Source: Bacillota bacterium (lineage in GTDB: Bacteria > Bacillota > Clostridia > Lachnospirales > Lachnospiraceae). From it: a stretch of 64,000 nt of DNA. A model generated the notes under the pieces. The model worked only from the letters and a program-made list of their open reading frames with translations. It did no database searches and was not told where the DNA came from. Every line of letters starts with the position of its first letter. The first letter of the stretch is position 1. Positions 17,267 to 26,392 of this stretch are shown piece after piece. The position numbers were made by a program, and so were the translations under genes. The stretch is taken from NCBI GenBank assembly GCA_023414355.1, contig JAEZOB010000027.1:62001-126000 (forward strand), written 5' to 3'.

Positions 17267-17568
17267 AGATCATTCCCCTGCTTTATCTATTTGGTATCAT
17301 TTTATGAGAAGATTACCTGAGAAATAACGAAAAACCCGGACGAAATAAAGAGTAAATGGAACAAACAATAGATGTCTATCTGTTTATCCGGTATACTGCA
17401 GATCAGAACTGTGTGTGGCTGATTAATAAAGCAGTTTTACTTATTATTTGTGGAAGCAAGTGGGTAGTATTTATTTGACTTGCCATAAGAATAGCTGAAG
17501 AACTTTATCCTAAACTGACACATATGATATTGCAGACGGATTTCTGAAATAATGAAAGGAATAACCTT
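17267..17568. other. Intergenic DNA between divergent units, no gene seen
   Basis: 302 nt, AT-rich. A TTGACT at 17475-17480 could be a -35 element for the operon starting at 17569, but no matching -10 at 16-18 nt was found. No operator palindrome was recognised. Confidence 0.4.
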
Positions 17569-18141
17569 ATGTTGGAGAGAAGAAATGAACTGCCTGCAGA
17601 GGTGGTGGATCTGACCAGTCCCGGTTGGAACGCAAGGTTAGGTCGATACTTTATCGGACAGACAAAGGAGCTTCATTTTGGCTGTGGATTAAACGCCTGG
17701 GGAGGTATTATCAATCCGAGTTTCTCAGGAGTAAACCTTTACTTTGATATATTCACGATTACGAACTTTGGTGAGCAGAGTTTTGACGCAGAAATATGGC
17801 TGAATGCAGAACCTCCTGTGGAAACGAGAGTAGGGGCAGGTGTTACGCCCTCCAACCAGTCAATTATTCCTCCACCCAAACCGAAGGTAGTTCTTAAGCA
17901 GGCGGAATATTTGAATGAAGAACTTAAAAACGGAGTAGATATCTTTGGGCGGATTGTCACGCCAAACTCAACGCTGGTAAGCGATTCTCACCAAGGCTCC
18001 ATCATAATCGGTCCGGGGGGAACCTTCTCAATCCTGTTGAAGTCTTCAGTAAGAAGAATTATAACTGCCACCATTGTACTCACCTGGTGGGAAGAAAAGG
18101 TAGAAAGGAAGGATAGTTATGAGTATGATACGTATTTCTGA
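17569..18141 (+). CDS. Uncharacterised protein, DUF6143-like, copy 1
   Basis: 190 residues, no signal peptide or membrane helix. Landmarks: GRYFIGQTKELHFGCGLNAWGG, NPSFSGVNLYFDIFTITNFG, a proline-rich PPPKPKV, and a C-terminal FSILLKSS...LTWWEE. It is paralogous to the next gene, which shares RYF/YFxGQT, AWGGxxNPSxSGV, TISNF and WWEE. From memory the pattern matches the family listed as DUF6143 in Firmicutes; this should be treated as tentative. The alternating beta-type sequence suggests a beta-sandwich (inference). It is the first gene of a four-gene operon, and its 3' end overlaps the next gene by 23 nt in another frame. Confidence 0.72.
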   Translation: MLERRNELPAEVVDLTSPGWNARLGRYFIGQTKELHFGCGLNAWGGIINPSFSGVNLYFDIFTITNFGEQSFDAEIWLNAEPPVETRVGAGVTPSNQSIIPPPKPKVVLKQAEYLNEELKNGVDIFGRIVTPNSTLVSDSHQGSIIIGPGGTFSILLKSSVRRIITATIVLTWWEEKVERKDSYEYDTYF

Positions 18142-18700
18142 AGATAGATATCCGGAGAAGGCGATTGTATTAAAGGATTCGGTCTTTCATTCTTATCTCG
18201 GACAATATTTTTTAGGACAAACGGAGATAATCTCTTTCGGAGGAGAGCTTCAGGCCTGGGGTGGGTTATTCAATCCGTCGGATTCGGGGGTATTGCTGTT
18301 CCTGAATGCATATACCATATCGAATTTCTCTGATCAGCCAATCACCGCTGAAGGCTGGTTGAGCAGTAGCCTCTCGGGTAGCGAAGTGGTTTCCTTCCGT
18401 TATGCCGCCGGGAATCAGTCTATCGTACCTTCCCCTCTGCCTAAGGTACAGATTAAAAGTGCTAATTTTGTCTCCCATACCCCACAGGGTGGAACGTATA
18501 CCTTTACCAGAAGGGTGGAGGCAGGTATTACCCTGACCAAACATGATTTTCAGGGGATGTATATCATTCCGCCGGGAAGTTCTTTTGTACTGTTCTTTCT
18601 TCCACCCGGAAATAAGCTGATCAAAATTAAAATTGCGTTCGGATGGTGGGAGGAAGCTCACCTTAATACAAGCCTTGTGAACGAGTTCAGAAAGAGGTAA
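18119..18700 (+). CDS. Uncharacterised protein, DUF6143-like, copy 2
   Basis: 193 residues, starting with the ATG at 18119 inside the end of copy 1 (23-nt overlap), preceded by AAGGAAGG about 4-9 nt upstream. Shared landmarks with copy 1: GQYFLGQTEIISFGGELQAWGG, NPSDSGVLLFLNAYTISNFSD, PSPLPKVQIKSANFV and IAFGWWEEAHL. The overlap implies translational coupling and possibly equal dosage, consistent with a heteromeric pair (inference). No signal peptide. Function unknown. The next gene (AraC/GyrI) begins 48 nt later. Confidence 0.72.
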   Translation: MSMIRISEDRYPEKAIVLKDSVFHSYLGQYFLGQTEIISFGGELQAWGGLFNPSDSGVLLFLNAYTISNFSDQPITAEGWLSSSLSGSEVVSFRYAAGNQSIVPSPLPKVQIKSANFVSHTPQGGTYTFTRRVEAGITLTKHDFQGMYIIPPGSSFVLFFLPPGNKLIKIKIAFGWWEEAHLNTSLVNEFRKR

Positions 18701-18748
18701 AATAACAATAATTAACTAAATCTCGAAAGAGGGTAACCCGGAGGCGCT

Positions 18749-19675
18749 ATGGAGCTTTTATTTAACGAATCAAGGCAGGTCTATCTATCTAAAATAAACA
18801 AGGTTCAGGACTATATTGAGAGTCATCTGGAGGACGAGCTATGCATTCAGCTGCTTGCCGGAATCGCATCTTTTTCAGAGTTTCATTTTCAGAGAATCTA
18901 CAGGCAGATCACCGGAGAAAGCCTCTATGGCTTTATCAAAAGGCTTCGTCTGGAGAAAGCGGTTTTCTTGCTTAGATCAAGCCATAAACGTACGATACAA
19001 GATATCGCTCTATCGGTTGGCTTCTCAAATCAAGCTTCCTTTGCGAAGGCATTGAAGGAGAGATACGGGGTCAACGCCAGTGAATTTCGTAAAATGCAGG
19101 AACAGGAAATGAATAAACTGGTCGGGGAAGTCAGCAGGAATGGAAAAGTGTCAGAAGACAATATGCAGTACAATAATCCCATGGAAGTGAATATAAGAAC
19201 AATCGATCCTGTCAGGATAGTATATGTTAGACATACCGGTGCTTATAAAGGGGACCAGGACCTGTTCCAAACGCTTTTTGACAGACTGTATCACTATGCA
19301 GAGCATCAGGGCCTAATTCATTCAGGAACACAGTGGTTTGCTCTTTATCATGATTACAGTGAGCTGACGGAGGAGTTCAAACTCAGAGTGAGTATAGGGG
19401 TATCAGTCGGTGAGGAGCTCAGCAGGAAGGAGGAAATCAGCTGCACGGGGGAGTTCGGTAGTACCGAAATCGCAGGCGGGAAATATGCAGTTGGCAGATT
19501 CCTTCTGGATAATGAAGAATATCAGGGGGCTTGGAACTACATGATATCCAAATGGCTGCCTGAGAGTGGATATATGCCGGATGACAGACTTTGCTTTGAA
19601 AGCTATCCCTCGGAGGAAGAGGGGACGGATCGCAGGAGGATTGTCGAGATATTCATTCCTATCATACCGTTATAG
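18749..19675 (+). CDS. AraC-type regulator with GyrI-like effector domain
   Basis: 308 residues. N-terminal AraC DNA-binding domain, residues about 12-115: IQDYIESHLEDEL-like first helix, LAGIASFSEFHFQRIYRQITGESLYGFIKRLRLEKAVFLL, and the second HTH RTIQDIALSVGFSNQASFAKALKERYGV. The C-terminal half (about 150-308) is GyrI-like: VRIVYVRHTGAYKGD, WFALYHDY, KLRVSIGVSV and AVGRFLL. Proteins of this layout (Rob, BltR-like and SbmC/GyrI relatives) often bind drug-like ligands and activate efflux or detoxification genes. RBS GGAGGCGCT is about 6 nt upstream. It lies 15 nt before the TrmO-UvrA gene, which it may control. Confidence 0.9.
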   Translation: MELLFNESRQVYLSKINKVQDYIESHLEDELCIQLLAGIASFSEFHFQRIYRQITGESLYGFIKRLRLEKAVFLLRSSHKRTIQDIALSVGFSNQASFAKALKERYGVNASEFRKMQEQEMNKLVGEVSRNGKVSEDNMQYNNPMEVNIRTIDPVRIVYVRHTGAYKGDQDLFQTLFDRLYHYAEHQGLIHSGTQWFALYHDYSELTEEFKLRVSIGVSVGEELSRKEEISCTGEFGSTEIAGGKYAVGRFLLDNEEYQGAWNYMISKWLPESGYMPDDRLCFESYPSEEEGTDRRRIVEIFIPIIPL

Positions 19676-19690
19676 GAAGGGGTTATATGA

Positions 19691-22600
19691 ATGAATAAAA
19701 TAGAGTTTCAATCCATCGGCAGTATGGAAGTGATTAGTGAGAATATTGATTTCGGACAACATATCAGAATTATGATCGAGCAGGATCGAAAGAACGCCCT
19801 GATGAAGCTGGGGCTCTTCAGTCACGGACTACTTTTCACCAAGGACGAATGCGAAATCTATTGTTATGTGTGTAAAATCCTTCAGGTAAATGAAAAACGC
19901 GGGGAGCTTATCGTCAGAATCGAACAGTCGGTTCCAGGCCTTCGGGGGGATCTGGTAGACATCAAGCCATACTTTCCCTGCGAGGAGCTGACAGAGGGGA
20001 TTGAGTCATCGAAAGAAGCAGAAGAAGCAGAGCAGACAGGGCAGTCTCAGAGAGTAACCTTACAATCCGTCTGCTACCGGGGAGACACCATCGGAGAGTA
20101 TATCTTTGCCAATCACAGCGGAAGGCTACAATTCAGGGAGACGGATCAAATGACGGGCAAAGAGATAGATACCTTACTTGAGCAGCTTCAGAAGGGTGAC
20201 ATACTAAGGATTTTATGGTGGTTCCATCGCTTTGATGATAAAAGGTACCGCTCTCATGTCGTGTGTAAACCGCCCTATGACAATGCTCCTAAGACAGGGG
20301 TTTTTGCGACCAGATCTCCGGTCAGGCCAAACCCTCTGGCCTCCACCATCGTGAAGGTTAAGGCAATTGATCGGGACAATCGAAGCATATCTATATTAGG
20401 GTTTGACGGCTTTGAGCATTCTGTTATTCTGCAGGTGATGCCTCATAATAATGAAGCCATCGAGGAGATCAAAGTACCCGAATGGGTGGAGCATTGGACC
20501 GGGTATAAGATTTTTCCGGATCCTTCTGAACAAAGCATGCTGCCTGAACAAAGTGACTCTTCTGAGCAAAGCCGCCTTTCTGAACAGAGTATTCTTTCTA
20601 AACAGCGTATCTCCTTAGGACAAAGCAGCCCTACCGAGGTAAGCGCTGAACCCCGGACTGAGCAGGAAGAGATCTATTTCGGGGAGCTTGAGGGAGAAGA
20701 GGGCGATACTCTGGATTATGTAGATACGAATGAAATCATAATCGAGCATGCCTCCCTGCATAATTTAAAGGATATTAGTGTAAGGCTTCCCAAGGGGAAA
20801 ATCACCGTTATTTGCGGAGTCAGTGGCAGCGGAAAATCCAGCCTTGCCTTTGATACGATTTATCATGAAAGTCAAAAGCAGTTCATGGATCTTGTTGCTT
20901 CCAATGCGCTGTCTGGATCAGATTTAAAGGATTCCAAGGTGCGAAGAATCATCGGATTACAGCCATCGATTGCGATAGAGCAGAAGAACCTAGGGACAAA
21001 TCCAAGATCTACCATAGCGTCCCTATCAAGAACAGGGGAGTATTTACGATTGCTGTTTGCTACCATTGGGGAAAGGATCTGCCCGAATTGCAGTGAAGCC
21101 GTACCCAAAGATAATGTCTGCAGAGAATGCGGGGCGATTTATTTTCCACTTACACCTGCGACGTTCAGTTACAATGATCCCGAAGCGATGTGTCCGGTCT
21201 GTAAAGGTCTTGGCGAAGAGCTTCAGATTGATCTTGACAGGATTGTACCCTATCCTGAGAAATCAATTTTGGACGGTGCTTCTCCGTGGTGGGGTAACTT
21301 AAGAAAGCATAGGGAGAAACCAAATGCCAACTGGATGAAGGGTGAGGTACTGGCACTGGCAGCAGAACTGGGCGAGGATTTGGAGGTTCCCTTTCAGGAT
21401 CTGTCAGAGAAATTCAGACAGCAAATCTTCTATGGCAGTAATGGCAGAAAGGTGACCTTACACTATCAGAATCCGAACGGAAGAGAGGGTACGATCACAA
21501 GAGGCGTAGAAGGAGTAGTTCCCATACTACAACGACTTCTGGTTGAGAACGGCAACAACAGAACCATGGATCAGCTGGAACAATTTATGGTGAATAAGAA
21601 ATGCAGCAGATGTCATGGGGAAAAGCTTCTGGAGGAAGGCCGGCGGGTACAAGTCTGTGGAACGAGATATCCGGAGGCTACCGGGATGAGCATCACGGAG
21701 CTTAAGCACTGGTGCCATATGATATATGGCAGGATGGAGTTTAGTCAAAGAGAAAAAAGTCGGGCTATTCTCATAAAGCTGATTGGCAGGCTGAAAAAAC
21801 TGGAGCAGGTGGGACTGGGATATCTAACGCTTAATCGAAGCATTCCATCCTTATCGGGAGGAGAAGCCCAAAGACTAAAGATTGCGACCCAATTCGGTTC
21901 CGGACTTTCTAACATTTTGTATGTGATGGATGAACCCTCTAAGGGACTGCATCCAAAGGATTTCAGCTTTTTAATCAGCACAATCCGGGAATTAAAAAAT
22001 CAAAACAACACAATTATCATTGTCGAGCATAAAAAAGAGTTTATCCAAATGGCAGATTATCTGGTGGAAATCGGACCGGGAGCAGGGCATTACGGTGGAC
22101 AGTTACTTCGGGCGGAGGCTGTGAAGTACCAAGAAACCCTCGAACTCGTTGACCGGGAGTATCATTTAGTGAAAAGAGAGGACAATCAGCTTGAGAAGGT
22201 AGTTTTGCACGGGGCAAGAACGAACAATCTTAAGAATGTCACAGCCTCATTTCCTCTTTCCACCTTTATCTGTGTGATCGGTGTCAGTGGTTCCGGGAAA
22301 AGCAGTCTGATTTCCAGGACCCTCTATCCTGCTATCCTAAAGGAGCTAGGCAGAAGGCCGGAGAAGGATGGAGAGTATGATCACCTCACCGGAGCGGAGC
22401 GGATCAAGGATATTTGCTATGTCAGTCAGAACGCAATCGGTAAGAACTCCAGATCTAATCCCGGGACCTATACCGGAGTGTTCGACCTGATCAGAGATTT
22501 TTATGCGAACCTGGGTGAGGCAAAGCAAAGAAAGCTGACCCGAGAGCATTTCAGCTTCAACAGCAGCAAAGGTCAGTGTGAGGAATGTAAGGGTGCAGGG

Positions 22601-23131
22601 GAACTTGCTATTCCGATGCATTTTATGCCTGATATCTATACTATCTGTCATAAATGTGGCGGAACAAGATATCAGGAGCATATCCTTGAGGTACGATACA
22701 AGGGCTACTCGATTGCCGATCTGCTGGAGCTTGAGATCGGAGAGGTAAAGGAGCTCTTTCAAAGCGAGGCAAAAATCTACAATATTCTGGATATGCTGGA
22801 TAAGGTGGGCCTTTCGTACATCAAATTGGGGCAGAGTGCTGCCACCCTATCCGGCGGAGAGGCGCAGAGAATCAAGCTCGCTAAGGAGCTTTGCGGCAAT
22901 AAAACCAAAGAGGTCATCTATATTCTCGATGAGCCAACCACCGGACTTCATGAGGAGGATGTGAAAAAGCTTAGCTTCATCCTTCGTGAGTTAACCTCTA
23001 ATGGGGCAACGATTATTGTTATTGAACATAACCCGCTTCTAATCGATCAGTCTGATTATATCATTGAACTCGGACCCGAGGGAGGAGAGCGGGGCGGTGT
23101 TATTCTGAACGAAGGCTTTATAGTAAAGTGA
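19691..23131 (+). CDS. Fusion of TrmO-type methyltransferase domain and UvrA-like ABC ATPase
   Basis: 1146 residues in one open frame. Residues ~125-280 carry the TrmO/TsaA fold signature (GVFATRSPVRPNPLAS at 203-218), as in the enzyme that N6-methylates t6A37 of tRNA. Residues 1-100 look like a shortened second copy ending in VDIKPYFP. A low-complexity linker rich in SEQS repeats spans ~278-320. From ~345 on it is a UvrA paralogue: Walker A GVSGSGKSS (376), zinc cysteines CPNC...CREC and CPVC, LSGGEAQRLKIA and MDEPSKGLHP; then a second set with GVSGSGKSSLI, CEEC...CHKC, LSGGEAQRIKLA and LDEPTTGLHEED. The UvrB-binding insertion of true UvrA is absent, as in class II UvrA and DrrC-type drug-resistance proteins. 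The combination suggests DNA- or ribosome-linked drug protection; this is inference. Its last 14 nt overlap the convergent flavin reductase gene. Confidence 0.88.
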   Translation: MNKIEFQSIGSMEVISENIDFGQHIRIMIEQDRKNALMKLGLFSHGLLFTKDECEIYCYVCKILQVNEKRGELIVRIEQSVPGLRGDLVDIKPYFPCEELTEGIESSKEAEEAEQTGQSQRVTLQSVCYRGDTIGEYIFANHSGRLQFRETDQMTGKEIDTLLEQLQKGDILRILWWFHRFDDKRYRSHVVCKPPYDNAPKTGVFATRSPVRPNPLASTIVKVKAIDRDNRSISILGFDGFEHSVILQVMPHNNEAIEEIKVPEWVEHWTGYKIFPDPSEQSMLPEQSDSSEQSRLSEQSILSKQRISLGQSSPTEVSAEPRTEQEEIYFGELEGEEGDTLDYVDTNEIIIEHASLHNLKDISVRLPKGKITVICGVSGSGKSSLAFDTIYHESQKQFMDLVASNALSGSDLKDSKVRRIIGLQPSIAIEQKNLGTNPRSTIASLSRTGEYLRLLFATIGERICPNCSEAVPKDNVCRECGAIYFPLTPATFSYNDPEAMCPVCKGLGEELQIDLDRIVPYPEKSILDGASPWWGNLRKHREKPNANWMKGEVLALAAELGEDLEVPFQDLSEKFRQQIFYGSNGRKVTLHYQNPNGREGTITRGVEGVVPILQRLLVENGNNRTMDQLEQFMVNKKCSRCHGEKLLEEGRRVQVCGTRYPEATGMSITELKHWCHMIYGRMEFSQREKSRAILIKLIGRLKKLEQVGLGYLTLNRSIPSLSGGEAQRLKIATQFGSGLSNILYVMDEPSKGLHPKDFSFLISTIRELKNQNNTIIIVEHKKEFIQMADYLVEIGPGAGHYGGQLLRAEAVKYQETLELVDREYHLVKREDNQLEKVVLHGARTNNLKNVTASFPLSTFICVIGVSGSGKSSLISRTLYPAILKELGRRPEKDGEYDHLTGAERIKDICYVSQNAIGKNSRSNPGTYTGVFDLIRDFYANLGEAKQRKLTREHFSFNSSKGQCEECKGAGELAIPMHFMPDIYTICHKCGGTRYQEHILEVRYKGYSIADLLELEIGEVKELFQSEAKIYNILDMLDKVGLSYIKLGQSAATLSGGEAQRIKLAKELCGNKTKEVIYILDEPTTGLHEEDVKKLSFILRELTSNGATIIVIEHNPLLIDQSDYIIELGPEGGERGGVILNEGFIVK

Positions 23132-23609
23132 GCTTTGACCAATCGATGTTGCCATACTCATCCAGGTAAGCTTCTTCGCAGTGAACACATTCGACTTTGC
23201 CGAAGAATAACTCATGGGTACCGGGCATAGCCGAACCAATCACAGTACATTCCACACTAACGGGACAATCAGTCAGTAAAGGTGCATTTACGACACTCCC
23301 ATTCTCAGTTTTTAGCTGAAGGCTAGCGAATTTATCCTCGTTCTTACCGGAATGGCTGCCAAGATAATCATATTCCCGGGCAAAGGAAGGACTGACCAGA
23401 TTCACGACAAAGCAGCCGCTTTCCTCAATAATGGGGTAGGAATGACGGCTGGGTACAATACCAACCATAATCACGGGCGGATCAAAGCTTACATTTGCAG
23501 CAAAGTCTACGACTAAGGCATTGTCGCGGCCTTCCTTGTCCCGGCAGGAAACGATAAGCTTTGGGATGGGCTGGCAGGTCAAGTTTTTGTTTTTTGCATC
23601 TTTTTTCAT
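23118..23609 (-). CDS. Flavin reductase family protein (FMN-binding split barrel)
   Basis: 163 residues from the ATG at 23609; AGGAGA is 7 nt upstream, whereas it abuts the alternative ATG at 23615. The split-barrel flavin reductase pattern is present: PKLIVSCRDKEGRDNALVVDFAANVSFDPPVIMVGIVPSRHSYPII, then GCFVVNLVSP and YDYLGSHSGKNEDKF, and GTHELFFGKVECVH near the C-terminus. Such proteins bind FMN and either reduce free flavin with NAD(P)H or act as flavoprotein oxidoreductases. Transcription starts from a MerR-type promoter (23653-23683), with the merR gene divergent. The 3' end overlaps the opposing TrmO-UvrA gene by 14 nt. Confidence 0.9.
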   Translation of the reverse strand: MKKDAKNKNLTCQPIPKLIVSCRDKEGRDNALVVDFAANVSFDPPVIMVGIVPSRHSYPIIEESGCFVVNLVSPSFAREYDYLGSHSGKNEDKFASLQLKTENGSVVNAPLLTDCPVSVECTVIGSAMPGTHELFFGKVECVHCEEAYLDEYGNIDWSKLTLL

Positions 23610-23652
23610 AATCATTCTCCTTTATTTCCATCTTTCTGATGGTTATGAGAAG

Positions 23653-23683
23653 ACTTTAGACTATAGAGTATACTCTATGTCAA
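23653..23683 (-). promoter_or_regulatory. MerR-type promoter with 19-bp spacer and central dyad
   Basis: Minus strand: -35 TTGACA (23678-23683), exactly 19 bp, -10 TAAAGT (23653-23658). The spacer holds the 16-bp perfect palindrome ATAGAGTATACTCTAT (23663-23678). An overlong spacer with a central dyad is the hallmark of promoters activated by MerR proteins through DNA untwisting. It drives the flavin reductase, 44 nt away. Confidence 0.78.
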
Positions 23684-23907
23684 ATAAAATTTGATAGCAT
23701 TGTTATAAAATGAAAAGGTAACTTCTTGTTTACATGACTCAATTCGTGATTCGGGGATGCGGACGTTTTCTTCTTATATTAGTACAAGCTCTGTATGTGT
23801 TATATAAAAGTAATGTATTATACTTGATTGCATGAGAAAATTTGTGGTTTATGATTTTAAACTTTTTCAAATTATGCTATGTTAGGTGGGGGAGGAGGAG
23901 AGAACAA

Positions 23908-24285
23908 ATGAGTTATACGATTGCTCAGACCGCTGCAAAGACGGGGATCAGCATTTTTACCCTGAGGTATTATGATAAAGAGGGCTTGCTGCCCTATGTC
24001 AAAAGAGATGAGAAGGAGAATAGGATATTCACAGAGGAAGATATGAAATGGTTATCCTTCATTCTCTGCCTGAAGAATACCGGAATGTCTCTGAAGGAAA
24101 TCAGGGATTACATTAAACTGTGCGAAGAGGGAGATTCTACCCTGAAACAGCGTCTGATGATTTTTCATCAGCAGAAGGAAACGGTAAATCAGAGGATAGC
24201 TGAGATGGAAGAATACAAGAAAATGATTGATTACAAAATCGGTTTTTATGAGAAGGCGATACAGGAAAAATCGGATCAAGGATAA
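23908..24285 (+). CDS. MerR family transcriptional regulator
   Basis: 125 residues from the ATG at 23908, with GGAGGAGAG about 8 nt upstream; the ATG at 23842 has none. The N-terminal winged HTH reads YTIAQTAAKTGISIFTLRYYDKEGLLPYVKRDEKENRIFTEEDMKWL, followed by the LKNTGMSLKEIRDYI helices. A coiled-coil dimerisation helix covers residues ~75-120 (QQKETVNQRIAEMEEYKKMID). There is no cysteine-rich metal loop or large effector domain, so it is a small member like those next to oxidoreductase genes. It is divergent from the flavin reductase and is the likely activator of its 19-bp-spacer promoter. Confidence 0.92.
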   Translation: MSYTIAQTAAKTGISIFTLRYYDKEGLLPYVKRDEKENRIFTEEDMKWLSFILCLKNTGMSLKEIRDYIKLCEEGDSTLKQRLMIFHQQKETVNQRIAEMEEYKKMIDYKIGFYEKAIQEKSDQG

Positions 24286-24330
24286 GATAAAGGGAGTCTG
24301 TAAAATATATTCCTTGCCTTAAGACAAAGA

Positions 24331-24372
24331 AAAAGTATCCGCCGTATGCAGGTCGACGGATACTTTTCTTTT
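24331..24372. terminator. Bidirectional terminator between merR and the chemoreceptor gene
   Basis: AAAAGTATCCGCCG (24331-24344) pairs with CGACGGATACTTTT (24354-24367), 13 of 14 positions, with T-rich flanks on both sides. It serves both convergent genes. Confidence 0.8.
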
Positions 24373-24405
24373 ACTAAACTAGATTAGAAGTAAGGGTAAT
24401 CTTTA

Positions 24406-26103
24406 TTATAATTTAAAGGTATCCACCTTTTGAATGATGCCGCTGGTCAAATTATTCAATACCTCTGCGCTGGAAGCAACATCCTCTGATGCAGTATGGA
24501 TCTCCTTTGACGCGATATGAACATCATCTGATGAATCTTGAATTTCCCTTGAAATCTTAGAAGAGTGTTTAATTTTCGCTATTACTTCATCCTTTTCCCG
24601 ATTTAAAAGTAGTGCTTGTCCTGAAATCTCTTCGATTTGAGGTATAATTTCATTCACTTCATTTATAATTGCTTTTAATACATCCAGAGATTCCTTTGAG
24701 GTTTGCATTTGTTCAACAATACTAAGATCCAAGGACTGGAAGCCCTCCATAGCCTCTGAGGTTACAAATGAAATTCCATCCACCTTCTTTACAATCTCGT
24801 CAGCAGATTTCTTAGTCATATCCGATAAACTCTTGATTTCTGTTGCGACAACAGCAAATCCTTTTCCGGCTTCACCGGCCCGGGCTGCTTCAATAGAAGC
24901 ATTTAAAGCAAGTAATTTTGTCTGCGAAGCAATACTCTTTATTAATTCGGTCATTTCGGCTATCTTCTGTATACTCGCATCTAAATCAAGAATTTTGTTC
25001 TTTACCAGTTCGAAGGTACCGCCTACGTTCTCTGCCGAAGCAGACATCTGAAGAATGGCGGTTGTTCCCTCGTTAGATTTCTTTGATACTGCATCTGCCT
25101 TGTTGACAATTTTCTCAACATTGTTACTCATTTGAGTCATATTTTCCCCAAATGAAAAAACAAACTGCTCTACATGATTAAGCTCTTTAACCTGCGCAGT
25201 GATGCCTTCGGCGATCAGCTCGATTGAATCACCAGCTACATTAGCCGATGCGCAAGCTTCCTCTGCGCATGCGGATAAATTGGTAGCATTCTCATCAATT
25301 ACAACAGTCATTTGCTTTATATCGCTGACAAGGGTATGCAATTTACCAATCATTTGATTAAAATTAGCTGCAAGATGACCAAATTCATCGGGGAGACTGT
25401 CGTCAATTGTTATATTCAGATTACCTTCTGCGACTTCATTTGTAGCTTCAATGATGCTATTTAATCTCTTAAATAACAGCCGTACAGCAAAGTACGTTAT
25501 GACGCAGGATATGATTAATATGATAATTGATAATGCAATCATTACGGTTTTTACATAAGATATCTTTTTGGCAACTGTTGTCGCTAAAAAATCGCAGGCT
25601 AAGATACCAACGATCTCCCCCTTGGAATCTTTAATCGGAACAACCGCACTTAGCATATCACCATATTCAGGATCTTCTTCGATTTCTGTATATCCAATAT
25701 CGCCGCGGTTCATCGAGTTCATAAAAATAGCATTATAGGAACTGACATCTTCTGTTGTGCCTACTTCTCCATCATTAGAAAGTACATACATATATTCAAT
25801 ATCAGTTACTTTTGACATCGCATATAGATAGGTACATCCTGTATCTGATTTTATAGAATCCATTAATGCATTCATTTTTTCTATGTATTCCTTGCTTTCC
25901 TCCATATTCTTCGAGGCAGCCCTGAATTCATCCCCGTCGATTTGATAAACAAAGGATTTTACTATAGATAATGCCTGCTCTCCTATTAACTTTTCGCTAA
26001 ATTCGGTTAATTGTTTTACTGAAAACAGTCCAAGGAAAATACATAAGACAGAAAAGAGACCTCCTAAAAAGAATAAAGACTTTGCTTTGATAGATACCTT
26101 CAT
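24406..26103 (-). CDS. Methyl-accepting chemotaxis protein
   Basis: 565 residues from the ATG at 26103, with GGAAG about 8 nt upstream. Order: transmembrane helix near 8-28; extracytoplasmic sensor ~30-180 with YLYAMSKVTDIEYMYVLSNDGEVG and GILACDFLATTV; second helix ~190-212; HAMP domain (NSIIEATNEVAEGNLNITIDDSLPDEFGHLAANFNQMI); then the cytoplasmic signalling coiled coil with the hairpin tip QTKLLALNASIEAARAGEAGKGFAVVATEIKSLS. The sensor is probably a single Cache-type domain. It would couple an extracellular cue to CheA/CheW. It stands alone, convergent with merR. Ligand unknown. Confidence 0.92.
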   Translation of the reverse strand: MKVSIKAKSLFFLGGLFSVLCIFLGLFSVKQLTEFSEKLIGEQALSIVKSFVYQIDGDEFRAASKNMEESKEYIEKMNALMDSIKSDTGCTYLYAMSKVTDIEYMYVLSNDGEVGTTEDVSSYNAIFMNSMNRGDIGYTEIEEDPEYGDMLSAVVPIKDSKGEIVGILACDFLATTVAKKISYVKTVMIALSIIILIISCVITYFAVRLLFKRLNSIIEATNEVAEGNLNITIDDSLPDEFGHLAANFNQMIGKLHTLVSDIKQMTVVIDENATNLSACAEEACASANVAGDSIELIAEGITAQVKELNHVEQFVFSFGENMTQMSNNVEKIVNKADAVSKKSNEGTTAILQMSASAENVGGTFELVKNKILDLDASIQKIAEMTELIKSIASQTKLLALNASIEAARAGEAGKGFAVVATEIKSLSDMTKKSADEIVKKVDGISFVTSEAMEGFQSLDLSIVEQMQTSKESLDVLKAIINEVNEIIPQIEEISGQALLLNREKDEVIAKIKHSSKISREIQDSSDDVHIASKEIHTASEDVASSAEVLNNLTSGIIQKVDTFKL

Positions 26104-26392
26104 TTTCGTCACTTCCATTCGCGTCATCATGATTGTCAATAGTTATGTGGTTTAAAAATAGTTAAATATTATAGATATATTATATCAGATATTTTCCAAG
26201 GATACCAGTATTTTGTCTAATAAAGTAAAAATTGATACTAATAAATACGCCAAAAGATGGGATCAAGGGTTCCATAAATAAACAAATTATTATCTGATGA
26301 CCAGAGGACATACTTTAAATATTTCGATAACTTTGATATGATAGATACTATGAGTTAACCAAATGATAATAGCAGGTTAAGGAGAGAAGAAG

